Of a stretch of DNA of 64,000 nt, positions 42,905-56,789 are shown in pieces (position 1 is the first letter of the stretch; each line of letters starts with the position of its first letter). A program made the position numbers and the translations under genes. This stretch comes from Modestobacter sp. VKM Ac-2985 (GTDB lineage Bacteria; Actinomycetota; Actinomycetes; Mycobacteriales; Geodermatophilaceae), in assembly GCF_026967925.1 (NCBI RefSeq), contig NZ_JAPVBI010000001.1:1635894-1699893 (forward strand), given 5' to 3'. The notes beneath the pieces were generated by a model. It did no database searches. It had not been told where the DNA came from and saw nothing but the letters and a program-made list of their open reading frames with translations.

Positions 42905-44566
42905 GTGACGGCGACCACCGGGCAGCGCTCGTCCCGCCGCGCCGGCCGCGCGGAGCAGCAGCCCAGCGCAGCCCGGGCCGGGGGACCGCGCTTCCGCGCC
43001 CCGGCCTGGGTCGACGGCCCGATGACCAGCTCCCACCTGGTGCTCGGGGCGGCCGGCATGCTGTTGGCCATCGGACTGGTGATGGTCTTCTCCGCCTCCT
43101 CGATCGAGGCGGCCAAGGCCGGCCAGCCGGCCTGGCTCCCCGGCGTCCGGCAGATCGCCTTCGCCGCCATCGGGCTGCTCGCCATGCTGGTCGCGATGCA
43201 CCTGCCGGTCGGCCGCATCCGCCAGTTCTCCGGCTGGGCGCTGCTGGGCGTCGTCGGGCTGCTGCTGCTGGTCCTGGTGCCGGGGATCGGGCTGAAGCTG
43301 AACGGCTCGCGCGCCTGGTTCGACCTGGGCTTCACCAACTTCCAGCCCTCCGAGCTGGGCAAGCTGGTCTTCGCCCTCTGGGGCGCGCACGTCATCGCCC
43401 TGCGCGAGAAGTACCTGACCGTCCAGTCGCTGCTCGTCCCGGTGCTGCCGGTGTTCGGCGTGCTGTCGCTGCTGTTGCTGCTCGAGCCGGACATGGGCGC
43501 GGTGGTCAGCCTGGGGCTGGTGCTGGCCGGGCTGATGTGGGCCGGCGGGCTGTCCCGCCGCTACATCGTCGGCGCCGTGGCGCTCGCCGCCGTGGCCGTC
43601 GTCCTGATGGTGTCGTTCGCGAGCTACCGGATGGCCCGGATCACCTCGTTCCTGGACCCCTTCGCCGACCCGGAGAACGGCGGCTACCAGGCCATCCGCG
43701 GGCTGTACGCGCTCGCCACCGGCGGGGTGTGGGGCGTCGGGCTGGGCAACAGCGCGATGAAGTGGAACCTCCTGCCGCACGCGGAGTCCGACTACATCTT
43801 CGCGATCATCGGCGAGGAGCTGGGCTTCCTCGGCTGCCTGGTGGTGGTGACCCTCTACGGGATCCTGGCCTGGGCGGGCTTCCGGATCGCCCGCCGGTCC
43901 ACCGACCGCTTCGTCCAGTTGTCCAGCGTGGCCATCACCGTGTGGCTGGTCGGGCAGGCCGTGATCAACATGGGCTACGTGGTGGGCCTGCTGCCGGTCA
44001 CCGGCGTGACGCTGCCGCTGATCTCCGCCGGCGGCACCTCGCTGGTCCTCACCCTCTTCGTCGTCGGGCTGCTGGTCCGCTTCGCCCGGGCCGAGCCCGC
44101 CGCGATCGCCGTCCAGCGCGGCCAGCACCGCGGCCGGCTCGCCCGGCTGTTCGCGCCGGTCCCCGCCGCGGCCGTCGACCCGGTGCCCTCCCGCCGGCGC
44201 CGGGAGAGCCGGTCCACCGCCCGCCCCGGACCGCCGCCCCCGGCACCCCGCTCCGGGAACGGCCGGACGGTCGCCCGGGTGACCGGGCACCCGACGTCGT
44301 CCCCTGGAGGCCGGGGGCGTGGGGCCGGGGGTCCGGCGCCCGCCCCGGACGCGCGCCGCGGTGGCCAGGAACGGCAGACTGTCGACCGCCGGCAGAACCC
44401 CGGTGACCGCCCGACCGTCCGCAGCCGGCCCTCGTCCGCGGCGGGGCCTGCCCTGCGCGAGGGGCTCCGCGACCGTCCCCGGTCCGGGGAGCCGCCCGCT
44501 GCCCAGGGCCGGCCCGTCCCGCGGTCCCGCCCCTCGAGAACAGAACGGCCAGGACGCCCGCAGTGA
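42905..44566 (+). CDS. ftsW: Lipid II polymerase / division protein FtsW
   Basis: A 553-residue SEDS glycosyltransferase that polymerises lipid II at the septum with FtsI. Ten hydrophobic helices span about 40-410. Diagnostic pieces are [30 protein letters not shown] (catalytic Asp), [19 protein letters not shown] and [11 protein letters not shown]. About 145 Pro/Arg-rich residues follow the last helix, longer than E. coli FtsW, as in many actinobacteria. GTG at 42905 is 7 bp after murD. The stop overlaps the murG GTG. Confidence 0.94.
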   Translation: MTATTGQRSSRRAGRAEQQPSAARAGGPRFRAPAWVDGPMTSSHLVLGAAGMLLAIGLVMVFSASSIEAAKAGQPAWLPGVRQIAFAAIGLLAMLVAMHLPVGRIRQFSGWALLGVVGLLLLVLVPGIGLKLNGSRAWFDLGFTNFQPSELGKLVFALWGAHVIALREKYLTVQSLLVPVLPVFGVLSLLLLLEPDMGAVVSLGLVLAGLMWAGGLSRRYIVGAVALAAVAVVLMVSFASYRMARITSFLDPFADPENGGYQAIRGLYALATGGVWGVGLGNSAMKWNLLPHAESDYIFAIIGEELGFLGCLVVVTLYGILAWAGFRIARRSTDRFVQLSSVAITVWLVGQAVINMGYVVGLLPVTGVTLPLISAGGTSLVLTLFVVGLLVRFARAEPAAIAVQRGQHRGRLARLFAPVPAAAVDPVPSRRRRESRSTARPGPPPPAPRSGNGRTVARVTGHPTSSPGGRGRGAGGPAPAPDARRGGQERQTVDRRQNPGDRPTVRSRPSSAAGPALREGLRDRPRSGEPPAAQGRPVPRSRPSRTERPGRPQ

Positions 44567-45756
44567 CCTCCCCCCAGCACGACCCCGGCGAGAACGGCCC
44601 GGTCGTGCCCTCCTCCGACCCCACCCCGGTGCACGTCGTGCTCGCCGGTGGCGGCACCGGCGGCCACATCGAGCCGATGCTCGCCCTCGCCGACGCCCTC
44701 ACCCGCCGCACCGGCGCCGCCGGCGGTGCCCCCCGGGTCACCTGCCTGGGCACCGCTCGGGGCATGGAGACCCGGCTGGTGCCGGCCCGGGGCTACGACC
44801 TGCGGCTCATCCCGCCCGTCCCGCTGCCGCGCAAGCCGACGCCGGACCTGCTGCGCGTCCCGGGCCGCGTCCGCCGGGCCGTCGCCGAGACCCGGGCGTT
44901 GCTCACCGAGCTCGAGGCTGACGTCGTCGTCGGCTTCGGCGGGTACGTGGCCCTGCCGGCCTACCTGGCCGCCCGCCGGGCCGGGCGGGGGCGGGGCGGC
45001 GTCCCGATCGTGGTGCACGAGCAGAACGCGCTGCCGGGGCTGGCCAACCGGATCGGCGCCCGGCTCGCTGCCCGCGTCGCGGTCACCGTCCCGAGCACGC
45101 CGCTGCACCGCGCCGAGCACGTCGGGATGCCGCTGCGGACGGCGATCAGCGGGCTGGACCGGGCCGCCCGGCGGGCCGAGGCGCGCGCGGAGTTCGGGCT
45201 GGACCCCGACCGCCCGACCCTGCTGGTGTTCGGCGGCTCGCAGGGCGCCGCGTCGCTGAACCGGGCCGCGGTCGGCGCGGCCGATGCGCTGACCGCCGCC
45301 GGGGTGCAGGTGCTGCACGCCCGGGGGCCGAAGAACACCGACGTCTCGGTGCCCGCCCGGCCGGCCGGGGGAGCGCCCTACGTCGTCGTGGACTACCTGG
45401 AGCGGATGGACCTGGCCTACGCCGCGGCGGACCTGGCGCTGTGCCGCTCCGGCGCGGTGACCGTCGCCGAGCTCTCCGCGGTCGGGCTCCCGGCCGTGTT
45501 CGTCCCGCTGCCGATCGGCAACGGTGAGCAGCGGCTCAACGCGCTGCCCGTGGTGGAGGCCGGTGGGGGGCTGCTGGTCGCCGACGCGGACCTGTCCCCG
45601 GCCTGGATCCGGGGCGAGCTCGTGCCGCTGCTCACCGACCCGGCCGCGCTGTCGGCGCTGGCCGCCGCCGCGGCCGCAGCCGGCACCCCGGACGCCGACG
45701 AGCGACTCGCCGACCTCGTGCTGCAGGTCGCCGCCGAGGGGGTGCGCACCCGATGA
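44563..45756 (+). CDS. murG: Lipid II synthase MurG (UDP-GlcNAc transferase)
   Basis: A 397-residue GT28 enzyme that adds GlcNAc to lipid I at the inner membrane face. [47 protein letters not shown], the second-domain [15 protein letters not shown] and [20 protein letters not shown] are diagnostic. The GTG overlaps the ftsW stop (GTGA), and the stop overlaps the murC ATG (ATGA). Confidence 0.95.
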   Translation: MTSPQHDPGENGPVVPSSDPTPVHVVLAGGGTGGHIEPMLALADALTRRTGAAGGAPRVTCLGTARGMETRLVPARGYDLRLIPPVPLPRKPTPDLLRVPGRVRRAVAETRALLTELEADVVVGFGGYVALPAYLAARRAGRGRGGVPIVVHEQNALPGLANRIGARLAARVAVTVPSTPLHRAEHVGMPLRTAISGLDRAARRAEARAEFGLDPDRPTLLVFGGSQGAASLNRAAVGAADALTAAGVQVLHARGPKNTDVSVPARPAGGAPYVVVDYLERMDLAYAAADLALCRSGAVTVAELSAVGLPAVFVPLPIGNGEQRLNALPVVEAGGGLLVADADLSPAWIRGELVPLLTDPAALSALAAAAAAAGTPDADERLADLVLQVAAEGVRTR

Positions 45757-47204
45757 GCGCCGACGACGTCGCCGCCTGGCGGGGGCCGATCCCGTCGCTC
45801 GACGAGCTGGGGCCGGTGCACTTCATCGGGATCGGCGGGGCCGGGATGAGCGGCATCGCCCGGATCATGCTGGCCCGCGGGGTCCCGGTCTCCGGCAGTG
45901 ACCGGCGGGACTCCCCGGCGCTGCGCGCGCTGGACGCGCTCGGTGCCCGGGTCGAGGTCGGTCACGCCGCCGAGCACCTGGGCGAGGCCGCGACCGTGGT
46001 CGTCTCCACCGCCATCCGCGACGAGAACGCCGAGCTCGCGGCCGCCCGCGAGCGCGGGCTGCGGGTGCTGCCGCGGGCGGTGGCGCTGGCGGCGGTGATG
46101 GCCGGGCGGCGCAGCGTCGCGGTGGCGGGCACCCACGGGAAGACCTCGACGACCTCGATGCTGACCGTCGCCGTCCAGGCCTGTGGCGTCGACCCCTCCT
46201 TCGCCATCGGCGGCACGCTCAACGAGTCCGGTTCGAACGCCCACGCCGGCCAGGGCGACGTCTTCCTCGCCGAGGCCGACGAGAGCGACCGGTCCTTCCT
46301 GTTGCTGGCCCCGCGCGGGGGCATCGTCACCAACGTCGAGGCCGACCACCTGGACAACTACGGCGACCTGGCCGCGGTGGAGGCGGCGTTCGACACGTTC
46401 GTGCGCACCGTCCCCGCCGAGGGCTTCCTGGTGCTCTGCGCCGACGACCCGGGTGCCGCCCGGCTGGCGGGCGTGGGCGCCACTGCCCGGGTGCGCACCT
46501 ACGGCCAGTCGGCCGGTGCGGACCTCCGCCTGGTCGACCTGGAGGTCGGCCCGGACGGCACGCGGTACACCGCCGTCCTCGACGGCCAGGAGCTCGGCGC
46601 GGTGCACATCCGGCTGCCGGGTGTGCACATGGCGCTCAACAGCGCTGCGGCGCTGCTGGCCGGCCTGGAGCTGGGCCTGCCCGCCGCCGGCCTGGTCACC
46701 GGGCTGGGCCGGTTCGGCGGCGTGCACCGTCGCTTCGAGCTGAAGGGCACCGTCGCCGGGGTCCGGGTGTACGACGACTACGCCCACCACCCCACCGAGG
46801 TCGCCGCGCAGCTGCGGGCCGCCCGCGCGGTGGTGGGGGAGGGCCGCCTGCTGGTGCTCTTCCAGCCGCACCTCTACAGCCGGACGGCGCAGTTCGCCAC
46901 CGGCTTCGGTGCCGCCCTGGGCCTGGCCGACGAGGTCGTGGTGATGGAGGTCTACGGCGCTCGAGAGGACCCGGTCCCCGGGGTCACCGGCGCGCTGGTG
47001 GCCGACGCGGTGCCGCTGCCCGCCGGGCGGGTCGCCTTCGAACCCTCGTGGTCGGCGGCCGCCGGGGCGATGGCCGACCGGGCGCGCCCGGGCGACCTGG
47101 TGGTGACCATGGGCGCCGGCGACGTGTCGATGGTCGGACCCGAGGTGCTGGTGGCGCTGGCGCCGACGGACGCGGTGGAGGACGGGCCGGAGCCACCACG
47201 GTGA
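45753..47204 (+). CDS. murC: UDP-MurNAc:L-alanine ligase MurC
   Basis: A 483-residue Mur ligase that adds L-Ala to UDP-MurNAc. [19 protein letters not shown] begins the Rossmann domain; the ATP loop is [43 protein letters not shown] and [19 protein letters not shown] follow. ATG overlapping the murG stop; its stop overlaps the ftsQ GTG. Length and motifs are normal. Confidence 0.95.
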   Translation: MSADDVAAWRGPIPSLDELGPVHFIGIGGAGMSGIARIMLARGVPVSGSDRRDSPALRALDALGARVEVGHAAEHLGEAATVVVSTAIRDENAELAAARERGLRVLPRAVALAAVMAGRRSVAVAGTHGKTSTTSMLTVAVQACGVDPSFAIGGTLNESGSNAHAGQGDVFLAEADESDRSFLLLAPRGGIVTNVEADHLDNYGDLAAVEAAFDTFVRTVPAEGFLVLCADDPGAARLAGVGATARVRTYGQSAGADLRLVDLEVGPDGTRYTAVLDGQELGAVHIRLPGVHMALNSAAALLAGLELGLPAAGLVTGLGRFGGVHRRFELKGTVAGVRVYDDYAHHPTEVAAQLRAARAVVGEGRLLVLFQPHLYSRTAQFATGFGAALGLADEVVVMEVYGAREDPVPGVTGALVADAVPLPAGRVAFEPSWSAAAGAMADRARPGDLVVTMGAGDVSMVGPEVLVALAPTDAVEDGPEPPR

Positions 47205-48016
47205 GCCGCACGGGGTCGACGACCCGCGACCGGTCCCGCAGACCACGGCGCGGCGCCGCCCCGGCGGGAGCGGCTGCACCGGTCACCTCGCTGGGCTCCC
47301 GGCGCGGCCGCCCCAGCCGCGCGCGCAGCCCTCGCCGCCGGTTGGTCGTGGTGGCGGTCGGACTGTCCCTCGTGGTGGCGCTCGCGGCGTGGGTCCTGCT
47401 GGCCAGCCCGTTGCTCGAGGTGCGCACCGTGCGGGTCGACGGCGCCGTCGCGCTGTCCGACGCCCAGGTCGTCTCCGTCGCCGGGATCGAGCAGGGCACC
47501 CCGCTGGTGCGGGTGGACACCGGGGCGGCGGCCGGGCGGGTGGCTCAGCTGCCTCAGGTCGCCTCGGTGGAGGTGACCCGCGGCTGGCCGGGGACGGTCG
47601 TGGTCACGCTGGCGGAACGCGTCCCGGTGGCCGTCGTGGAGCAGGCGGGCACCCGGCAGCTGCTCGACGCCGGGGGCGTGGTGTTCGACACCATCACCGG
47701 CGACCCTCCCAGCGGGGTGGTCCCGCTCGACGTGCGCGAACCCGGCCCGGACGACGCGGCCACCACCGCCGGGCTGGGTGCGCTCACCGCACTGCCGGAC
47801 GCCGTGCGCAACCAGGTGACGCAGGTGTCCGCGCGCTCCGCCGACGACGTCACGCTGACCCTGACCGACGGCCGGACCGTGCGCTGGGGGAGCGCCGAAC
47901 GGACCGACCGCAAGGCCGAGGTGCTGGACGCGCTGCTCGACCAGATCGACGAGGGGACCCTCGACCCGGCCAGCACCCTCGACGTCAGCACCCCCGACGC
48001 GGTCGTCCTGCGCTGA
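47201..48016 (+). CDS. ftsQ: Cell division protein FtsQ
   Basis: A 271-residue bitopic divisome protein. A basic cytoplasmic tail of about 47 residues is followed by one transmembrane helix (VVVAVGLSLVVALAAWVLLA), then a POTRA domain starting at SPLLEVRTVRVDGAVALSDA and QVASVEVTRGWPGTVVVTLAE, and a beta-domain. It links FtsL/FtsB to the ring. GTG at 47201 overlaps the murC stop (GTGA). Confidence 0.9.
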   Translation: MSRTGSTTRDRSRRPRRGAAPAGAAAPVTSLGSRRGRPSRARSPRRRLVVVAVGLSLVVALAAWVLLASPLLEVRTVRVDGAVALSDAQVVSVAGIEQGTPLVRVDTGAAAGRVAQLPQVASVEVTRGWPGTVVVTLAERVPVAVVEQAGTRQLLDAGGVVFDTITGDPPSGVVPLDVREPGPDDAATTAGLGALTALPDAVRNQVTQVSARSADDVTLTLTDGRTVRWGSAERTDRKAEVLDALLDQIDEGTLDPASTLDVSTPDAVVLR

Positions 48017-48335
48017 ACACGTGCAGCCCGGTCGGGCTCCCGACACGCCCGGCCAGAAAAAGGTGCGCGCGTCGTCCGTCTCGGGCGTGCCGAAGGGGGC
48101 CGGCGATGTCTGCAGTCCAACTGGAGACGCCGACCAGGCGGGTCGTCACGTCCCGTGAGCGGGAAGTGACGGATGTGTCGCCCGATCCTCGTGGGGATCC
48201 GCCGGATGGACACGCCGAACCGAGGGGGGTGCTTGCTGCCCTGGATGGGCACACCTAACTTCGTCCTCACAACGACTCAGTTGACATAACTATAAGGCTT
48301 AACCTAAGGATGAGGGTCCAGTTGGGGAGCGCGGC
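48017..48335. promoter_or_regulatory. ftsZ upstream region with AT-rich promoter island
   Basis: A 319-bp spacer without a coding frame. Its last 90 bases are strikingly AT-rich for this genome. TTGACA at 48281-48286 is followed by TATAAG (48291), TAACCT (48300) and CTAAGG, so overlapping promoters are likely. GGGGAG precedes the ftsZ ATG at nine bases. The position fits the known separate promoter of ftsZ in actinobacteria. Confidence 0.6.
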
Positions 48336-49637
48336 ATGACACCTCCGCACAACTACCTAGCGGTCATCAAGGTCGTCGGCATCGGCGGCGGCGGGGTGAA
48401 CGCGGTCAACCGCATGATCGAGGTCGGCCTCAAGGGGGTCGAGTTCATCGCGATCAACACCGATGCACAGGCGCTGCTGATGAGCGACGCCGACGTCAAG
48501 CTCGACGTCGGTCGTGAGCTCACCCGCGGCCTGGGCGCCGGTGCGCAGCCCGACGTCGGCCGGCAGGCCGCCGAGGACCACCGCGAGGAGATCGAAGAGG
48601 TGCTCAAGGGCGCCGACATGGTCTTCGTGACGGCCGGCGAGGGTGGTGGCACGGGCACCGGTGGTGCGCCCGTCGTCGCCTCCATCTCCCGCAAGCTCGG
48701 TGCGCTCACGATCGGCGTGGTCACCCGTCCGTTCTCCTTCGAGGGGAAGCGGCGGGCGGTCCAGGCCGAGACGGGCATCGAGGAGCTGCGCAACGAGTGC
48801 GACACGCTCATCGTCATCCCGAACGACCGGCTGCTGCAGCTGGGCGACCGGAACGTCAGCGTGATGGACGCCTTCCGCACCGCCGACCAGGTGCTGCTCT
48901 CCGGTGTGCAGGGCATCACCGACCTGATCACCACGCCCGGCCTGATCAACCTGGACTTCGCCGACGTCAAGTCGGTCATGTCCGGGGCCGGCTCGGCGCT
49001 GATGGGCATCGGCAGTGCCCGCGGGGACAACCGTGCCCTGCTGGCGGCTGAGCAGGCGATCGCCTCGCCCCTGCTGGAGGCCTCGATGGAGGGCGCCCAC
49101 GGCGTCCTGCTGTCGATCTCGGGTGGGTCGGACCTGGGGCTGTTCGAGATCAACGAGGCTGCCTCGTTGGTCTCCGATGCCGCGCACCCGGACGCCAACA
49201 TCATCTTCGGCGCCGTCATCGACGACGCCCTCGGTGACGAGGTCCGGGTCACCGTGATCGCGGCCGGTTTCGACGGTGGCAAGCCCGGCACCCGCAAGGA
49301 CGCCGGCAGCACCCCGCTGGCGACGTCGGCACCCACGGCACCGGCTGCACCGGTCAGCGCCCCACCGGCGGCGCGTCCGTCGGCTCCGGTGCAGACCGGG
49401 GAGCGGCCGGCCGGTCCGGCTCCGGCTGCGCCGTCGGCCGCCCCGGCGGCCGCCTCCCCGTCGGCGCCGCGACCGGGCCAGCCCGGCAGCGCGCCGCAGG
49501 GCGGTGGGATCACCGTGCCGCCGCTGCCGCCGATCGCCGGTCAGGGCGGCGGCCAGGGTGGCACCACCCGTCGTCCGCTGGCCTCGGACGACTTCGAGGA
49601 GGAGCTCGACATCCCTGAGTTCCTCCGCAGCCAGTGA
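48336..49637 (+). CDS. ftsZ: Cell division GTPase FtsZ
   Basis: A 433-residue tubulin-like GTPase that forms the Z-ring. The nucleotide-binding signature [16 protein letters not shown] lies near residue 102; VIPNDRLLQ and the T7 loop [13 protein letters not shown] follow. An Ala/Pro-rich linker of about 100 residues ends in the conserved tail [13 protein letters not shown], which binds SepF and other partners. ATG at 48336. Confidence 0.97.
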   Translation: MTPPHNYLAVIKVVGIGGGGVNAVNRMIEVGLKGVEFIAINTDAQALLMSDADVKLDVGRELTRGLGAGAQPDVGRQAAEDHREEIEEVLKGADMVFVTAGEGGGTGTGGAPVVASISRKLGALTIGVVTRPFSFEGKRRAVQAETGIEELRNECDTLIVIPNDRLLQLGDRNVSVMDAFRTADQVLLSGVQGITDLITTPGLINLDFADVKSVMSGAGSALMGIGSARGDNRALLAAEQAIASPLLEASMEGAHGVLLSISGGSDLGLFEINEAASLVSDAAHPDANIIFGAVIDDALGDEVRVTVIAAGFDGGKPGTRKDAGSTPLATSAPTAPAAPVSAPPAARPSAPVQTGERPAGPAPAAPSAAPAAASPSAPRPGQPGSAPQGGGITVPPLPPIAGQGGGQGGTTRRPLASDDFEEELDIPEFLRSQ

Positions 49638-49650
49638 CGCCCGCTCAGCT

Positions 49651-50385
49651 GTGAGTGCAGGACCGGCCGCTCCGTCGGCGGTGCGACCCCGCCGGGTCGT
49701 CACCGACCGGCGGGGCGGCCGTTCTGTCCCGCCGTACGACTCCTTCAACCTGGGGGCGCACGTCGGCGACGACCCGGACGCCGTCGCGGCCAACCGGGCA
49801 CGGCTGGCCGGCGAGCTCGGCGTGCCGACCGACCGGCTGCTCTGGATGACCCAGGTGCACGGCACCGGCGTCGCGATCGTCTCCGACGCCGAGGAGAACC
49901 CGGTCGCCGACGTCGACGCACTCGTCACCGCCACCCCCGGCCTGGTGCTCTGCGTGCTGGTCGCCGACTGCGTGCCGGTGCTGCTGGCCGACCCCGTCGC
50001 CGGGGTGGTCGCCGCCGTGCACGCCGGCCGCGAGGGGGTGCGGGCCGGGGTCGTCCCGGCCACGCTGGCGGCGATGACCCGGCTGGGCTCCCGGCCGGGC
50101 GACGTGGAGGCGCTGCTCGGCCCGGCCGTCTGCGGGCTGGACTACGAGGTGCCCGCGCAGATGCAGGCCGACGTCGCCCGGGTCGCCCCGGCCAGCGCGG
50201 TCCGCACCCGGCGCGGCACCCCGGGGCTGGACCTGCGGGCCGGGATCGCCGATGTGCTGCGCGGAGCGGGGGTCGGGCAGGTCGTGCACGACCCGCGCTG
50301 CACCGTCGAGGACCCCCGGCTGTTCAGCCACCGCCGCGACGGCGTGACCGGTCGCCAGGCCGGCGTCGTCTGGCTCGGCTCCTGA
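49651..50385 (+). CDS. pgeF: Peptidoglycan editing factor PgeF (YfiH/laccase-like)
   Basis: A 244-residue multicopper-oxidase-like YfiH protein. SFNLGAHVGDDPDAVAANRA, MTQVHGTGV, ADCVPVLLADP and VAAVHAGREGV carry the conserved Cys and His of the zinc/copper site. In E. coli the homologue removes wrongly placed L-Ser from UDP-MurNAc peptides, hence the name. GTG at 49651, 13 bp after ftsZ. It is in the usual actinobacterial place between ftsZ and yggS. Confidence 0.88.
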   Translation: MSAGPAAPSAVRPRRVVTDRRGGRSVPPYDSFNLGAHVGDDPDAVAANRARLAGELGVPTDRLLWMTQVHGTGVAIVSDAEENPVADVDALVTATPGLVLCVLVADCVPVLLADPVAGVVAAVHAGREGVRAGVVPATLAAMTRLGSRPGDVEALLGPAVCGLDYEVPAQMQADVARVAPASAVRTRRGTPGLDLRAGIADVLRGAGVGQVVHDPRCTVEDPRLFSHRRDGVTGRQAGVVWLGS

Positions 50386-50496
50386 CCGATCCCCTCCGGG
50401 GGCCCGCCGCACGCACGCTCGCGGTGGGCTCCGGGACGGGATCAGGCTGTCCACCCGCCGGGGGAGCGATGCGTTCCCTGCGGGGAGGATGAGGCC

Positions 50497-51237
50497 ATGT
50501 CGCCCGTCGCCGAGAACAGGCCGTCCCTCGCCGAGAACCTGCGGGCCGTCCGCGCCCGGATCGACGACGCTGCCCGGGCCGCCGGACGTGACCCGGCCGA
50601 GGTGCGGCTGCTGGCGGTGAGCAAGACCTGGTCGGCCGACGCCGTCCGGGCCCTCGCGGCGCTCGGGCAGCGGCACTTCGCCGAGAACCGCGTGCAGGAG
50701 CTGGCCGGCAAGGCGGCGGCCCTGGCCGAGGACCCCGCAGTCCCCGAACTGCACTGGCACCTGGTCGGGCAGCTGCAACGGAACAAGGTGGCCCCCGTGG
50801 CCCGACTGGGTGCCGCGGTGCACTCCGTGGACCGCGCCTCCCTGGTGACGGCGCTGGCCCGCGCCGCCGAGCGTGAGCAGCGGGTCCTGGACGTCTACGT
50901 CCAGGTCGACCTGGGTGGCCCGGAGGGCGAGCTGGGCAGCCGGGGCGGGACAGCACCGGTCGACGTCCCCGGCCTCGCGGACGTCATCGCCGGCGCGCCG
51001 GAGCTGCGCCTGCGTGGCCTGATGGCGGTGGCCCCGCGGGGCGAGGAGCCCGCCCCGGCGTTCGAGCGGCTCGCCGGGCTGGCCGCCCGGCTGCGCGCCG
51101 ACCATCCTGGTGCCACGGAGACATCGGCAGGCATGAGCGGCGACCTGGAGGCTGCTGTGACGGCTGGGGCCACCGTGGTGCGTGTCGGTACTGCGTTGTT
51201 CGGGACGCGCCCCCTAACCTCCGGTGCAGAGCAGTGA
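50497..51237 (+). CDS. YggS family pyridoxal-phosphate homeostasis protein
   Basis: A 246-residue TIM-barrel PLP-binding protein (YggS/PLPBP). The lysine that carries PLP is in VRLLAVSKTWSAD; HFAENRVQEL, WHLVGQLQRNKV and the C-terminal SAGMSGDLEAAVTAGATVVR (phosphate loop) and RVGTALFG are typical. It has no known enzyme activity and buffers free PLP. The ATG is 111 bp after pgeF, preceded by GGATGAGG. Confidence 0.9.
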   Translation: MSPVAENRPSLAENLRAVRARIDDAARAAGRDPAEVRLLAVSKTWSADAVRALAALGQRHFAENRVQELAGKAAALAEDPAVPELHWHLVGQLQRNKVAPVARLGAAVHSVDRASLVTALARAAEREQRVLDVYVQVDLGGPEGELGSRGGTAPVDVPGLADVIAGAPELRLRGLMAVAPRGEEPAPAFERLAGLAARLRADHPGATETSAGMSGDLEAAVTAGATVVRVGTALFGTRPLTSGAEQ

Positions 51238-51380
51238 CACCGGGCTGTGGCACGGGGAGTGAGGCGGCACGACTGCGCTCTCCCGAGTCACACCAGCACC
51301 ACCTGAACCACTCGAACCACCCAGGCACCTGAGTGCAGCGCGGGGCGTCCAGCGCCGACGAGACCAGAGGGAGACGTCCG

Positions 51381-52202
51381 ATGGCGGGAGCGATGCGGAG
51401 GATGGGGGTCTACCTCGGCCTCGTGGAGGACGACGACACCCGAGGCGGGTACGACCGCTACGCCGCACGGCAGGGCGACTACGACCGCGACGACCGGGGC
51501 TACGACCGCGGCTACGACCGGTACGCCGCTGACGACGCCGACCCCGTGGCCGAGGAGTCCCGCTACGGCTACGGCAGCGGCTACGGCGGTGGCTACGACA
51601 CCGAGTACGCCGGCGTGCGCCCGGTCGACGAGCCGGTCGAGGAGCGCGCTCCCGAGCCCGAGGTCTCCCTCGGCCGGCGGCCGGCCACGCCGCGGACGAT
51701 CGGCCTGGCGGGCACGCCGTCGAGCGGGAGCACCGCCGCGCGCCTGGCCGGCAGCGGGCTGTCCGCCGCCGGGAGCGCCGGGTCCGGCTCGTCGGGCCGC
51801 AGCCGGATCACCTCCGGTGGCTCCGGCGCCGCAGCCGGCCTGGCCATGAGCGAGCCCGTGGCCGTCGCGCCCGATCCGGTCCCGGCCCCCGCGCCGGCTC
51901 CGACTCCGGCTCCGGCTCCGCAGGGCTACCGGATCACCACGGTCCACCCGGCCTCCTACAACGAGGCCCGCACCATCGGCGAGCGCTTCCGGGACGGCAT
52001 GCCGGTGATCATGAACCTGACCGACATGGAGCACGCCGACGCGAAGCGGCTCGTCGACTTCGCCATCGGTCTGACGTTCGGGCTGCACGGTAGTATCGAG
52101 CGAGTCACGGCCAAGGTCTTCCTGCTCAGTCCGCAGGACGTCGACGTGACGGCTGAGGACAAGGCCCGCATCCGTGAGGGTGGCTTCTTCAGCCAGTCCT
52201 GA
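51381..52202 (+). CDS. sepF: Cell division protein SepF
   Basis: A 273-residue SepF, which anchors FtsZ to the membrane. The first residues ([19 protein letters not shown]) form the membrane helix. A Tyr/Asp/Gly-rich stretch and an Ala/Pro-rich linker follow, then the globular SepF domain (about 188-273: [51 protein letters not shown]). It is longer than Bacillus SepF because of the linker. The ATG at 51381 follows a GGGAGA site. Confidence 0.92.
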   Translation: MAGAMRRMGVYLGLVEDDDTRGGYDRYAARQGDYDRDDRGYDRGYDRYAADDADPVAEESRYGYGSGYGGGYDTEYAGVRPVDEPVEERAPEPEVSLGRRPATPRTIGLAGTPSSGSTAARLAGSGLSAAGSAGSGSSGRSRITSGGSGAAAGLAMSEPVAVAPDPVPAPAPAPTPAPAPQGYRITTVHPASYNEARTIGERFRDGMPVIMNLTDMEHADAKRLVDFAIGLTFGLHGSIERVTAKVFLLSPQDVDVTAEDKARIREGGFFSQS

Positions 52203-52253
52203 CCCCCTGCACCCCGCGCCCCGGCGTGAGGTGCTCCCGAACGAGCGAGGACC

Positions 52254-52553
52254 GTGCCTCTCCTTCTGCAGATCGTGTCGTCGATCCTGCTCGTCTTCCT
52301 GATCCTCCTCTTCGCCCGGTTCGTCGTGGACTGGGTGATGGTGCTCGCCCGCAGCTGGCGCCCCCAGGGTCTGGTCGCGGCGGGGCTCGAGGTCGTCTAC
52401 GCAGCGACCGACCCGCCGCTCAAAGCGGTGCGCAAGGTCATCCCGCCGCTGAACCTCGGGTCCATCCGCCTCGATCTGGGGTTTATGGTGCTGCTGATCG
52501 GCGTGATCCTCCTGCGCAGCATCCTGAGCAGCCTGGCCTACTCCATCGCATGA
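52254..52553 (+). CDS. YggT family membrane protein
   Basis: A 99-residue membrane protein with two hydrophobic segments ([21 protein letters not shown] and [19 protein letters not shown], the first read in parts) and the YggT loop [29 protein letters not shown] (read in parts). The family has been implicated in osmotic shock tolerance and, by place, in division. GTG start with GAGGA upstream. It lies between sepF and wag31 as in other actinobacteria. Confidence 0.87.
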   Translation: MPLLLQIVSSILLVFLILLFARFVVDWVMVLARSWRPQGLVAAGLEVVYAATDPPLKAVRKVIPPLNLGSIRLDLGFMVLLIGVILLRSILSSLAYSIA

Positions 52554-52650
52554 TCCGTCGTACCGTGCCCGAACGGGGTGTGGACCCGAACCGGTTCGCC
52601 GCCGATCTGGATCCGTCCCCGTTCCTCCCGTCCGACCTGAGGTGAGCCGC

Positions 52651-53388
52651 ATGCCACTGACTCCCGCCGACGTGCACAACGTCGTCTTCAAGAAGCCGCC
52701 GATCGGCAAGCGCGGCTACGACGAGGACGAGGTGGACGCCTTCCTCGACGTGGTCGAGGCCGAGCTGGCCCGGCTCATCGAGGAGAACAACGACCTGCGC
52801 GGCTCCGGTGGCACCGGGTCCGGTGTGCGGGAGGAGCGGCCCGAGTCCGCGCCGATGACCGTCGCGGCCCCGCCGCCCCCGCCGGCGCAGACGCCGGCGG
52901 CCCAGGTGCGTGAGGACGACGCGATCCGGGCCTCGCGGATGCTGGCGCTGGCCACCGAGACGGCCGAGCGGCACGTCAACGAGGCCAAGGCCCAGGCCGA
53001 CCAGATGGTGGGCACCGCCAAGAGCAGCAGCGACCGGATGATGTCCGAGGCGCGGGCCAAGAGCGAGCAGATGGTCGGTGAGGCCAAGAGCCGCGCCGAC
53101 GCCATGCTCGGCGACGCCCGCACCCGCGCGGACACGATGGAGCGCGAGGCCCGCGCCAAGGCCACCGCTCTCGCCCAGGACGCCGAGCGCAAGCAGGTGG
53201 AGGCGATGGGCTCCCTGGAGGAGAAGCGGGCCAGCCTCGAGCGCAAGGTCGACGAGCTGCGCACCTTCGAGCGGGAGTACCGCACCCGGCTGCGCTCCTA
53301 CCTGGAGTCGCACCTGCGCGACCTGGACAGCCGCGGCTCGGCCGAGCCGGCGTCCACCAGCCGGCAGAGCCAGCACGTCAGCGCCTGA
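52651..53388 (+). CDS. wag31: DivIVA/Wag31 polar growth protein
   Basis: A 245-residue coiled-coil protein of the DivIVA family, which marks the poles and organises tip growth. The N-terminal lipid-binding domain reads [20 protein letters not shown] and [21 protein letters not shown] Pro-rich linker (about 60-88) precedes a long coiled-coil of Ala/Lys/Met heptads (residues 90-230). The ATG at 52651 is preferred to an in-frame GTG at 52642 because GAGGTGAG lies in front. A -10-like TACCGT at 52561 might give it a separate transcript. Confidence 0.92.
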   Translation: MPLTPADVHNVVFKKPPIGKRGYDEDEVDAFLDVVEAELARLIEENNDLRGSGGTGSGVREERPESAPMTVAAPPPPPAQTPAAQVREDDAIRASRMLALATETAERHVNEAKAQADQMVGTAKSSSDRMMSEARAKSEQMVGEAKSRADAMLGDARTRADTMEREARAKATALAQDAERKQVEAMGSLEEKRASLERKVDELRTFEREYRTRLRSYLESHLRDLDSRGSAEPASTSRQSQHVSA

Positions 53389-53400
53389 CCCACCAGGCAC

Positions 53401-53449
53401 AGCAGCACAGAGCCCCGCCGGACCTGGTCCGGCGGGGCTCTGTGCTGCT
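53401..53449. terminator. Perfect 24-bp hairpin after wag31
   Basis: Arms 53401-53424 and 53426-53449 are exact complements with a single base at the centre, 12 bp past the wag31 stop. It ends the dcw transcript and may also act on the opposite strand. Confidence 0.85.
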
Positions 53450-53501
53450 CGGGGTCCGGGCCGGCTGCCGAGCCCCGGGTGCTGACTCGGCCGAACCAGA
53501 C

Positions 53502-53530
53502 CGGGCCCCCGGTTGGTCACCGGGGGCCCG
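53502..53530. terminator. 12-bp hairpin after ileS
   Basis: Arms 53502-53513 and 53519-53530 are perfect, with a 5-base loop, eight bases past the ileS stop on the minus strand. It is the likely ileS terminator. Confidence 0.75.
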
Positions 53531-53537
53531 TCGGACG

Positions 53538-56681
<3,144 letters not shown>

Positions 56682-56789
56682 GCCGCCCATCATCCCCGAC
56701 CCCGCCAGCACCTCCGCGCAGCCGTCGGTCCGCAGCCGCCACCGGCCGGGGAGACCGGTACGGGAGACTGCCCCCATGGGGGATCGCCG

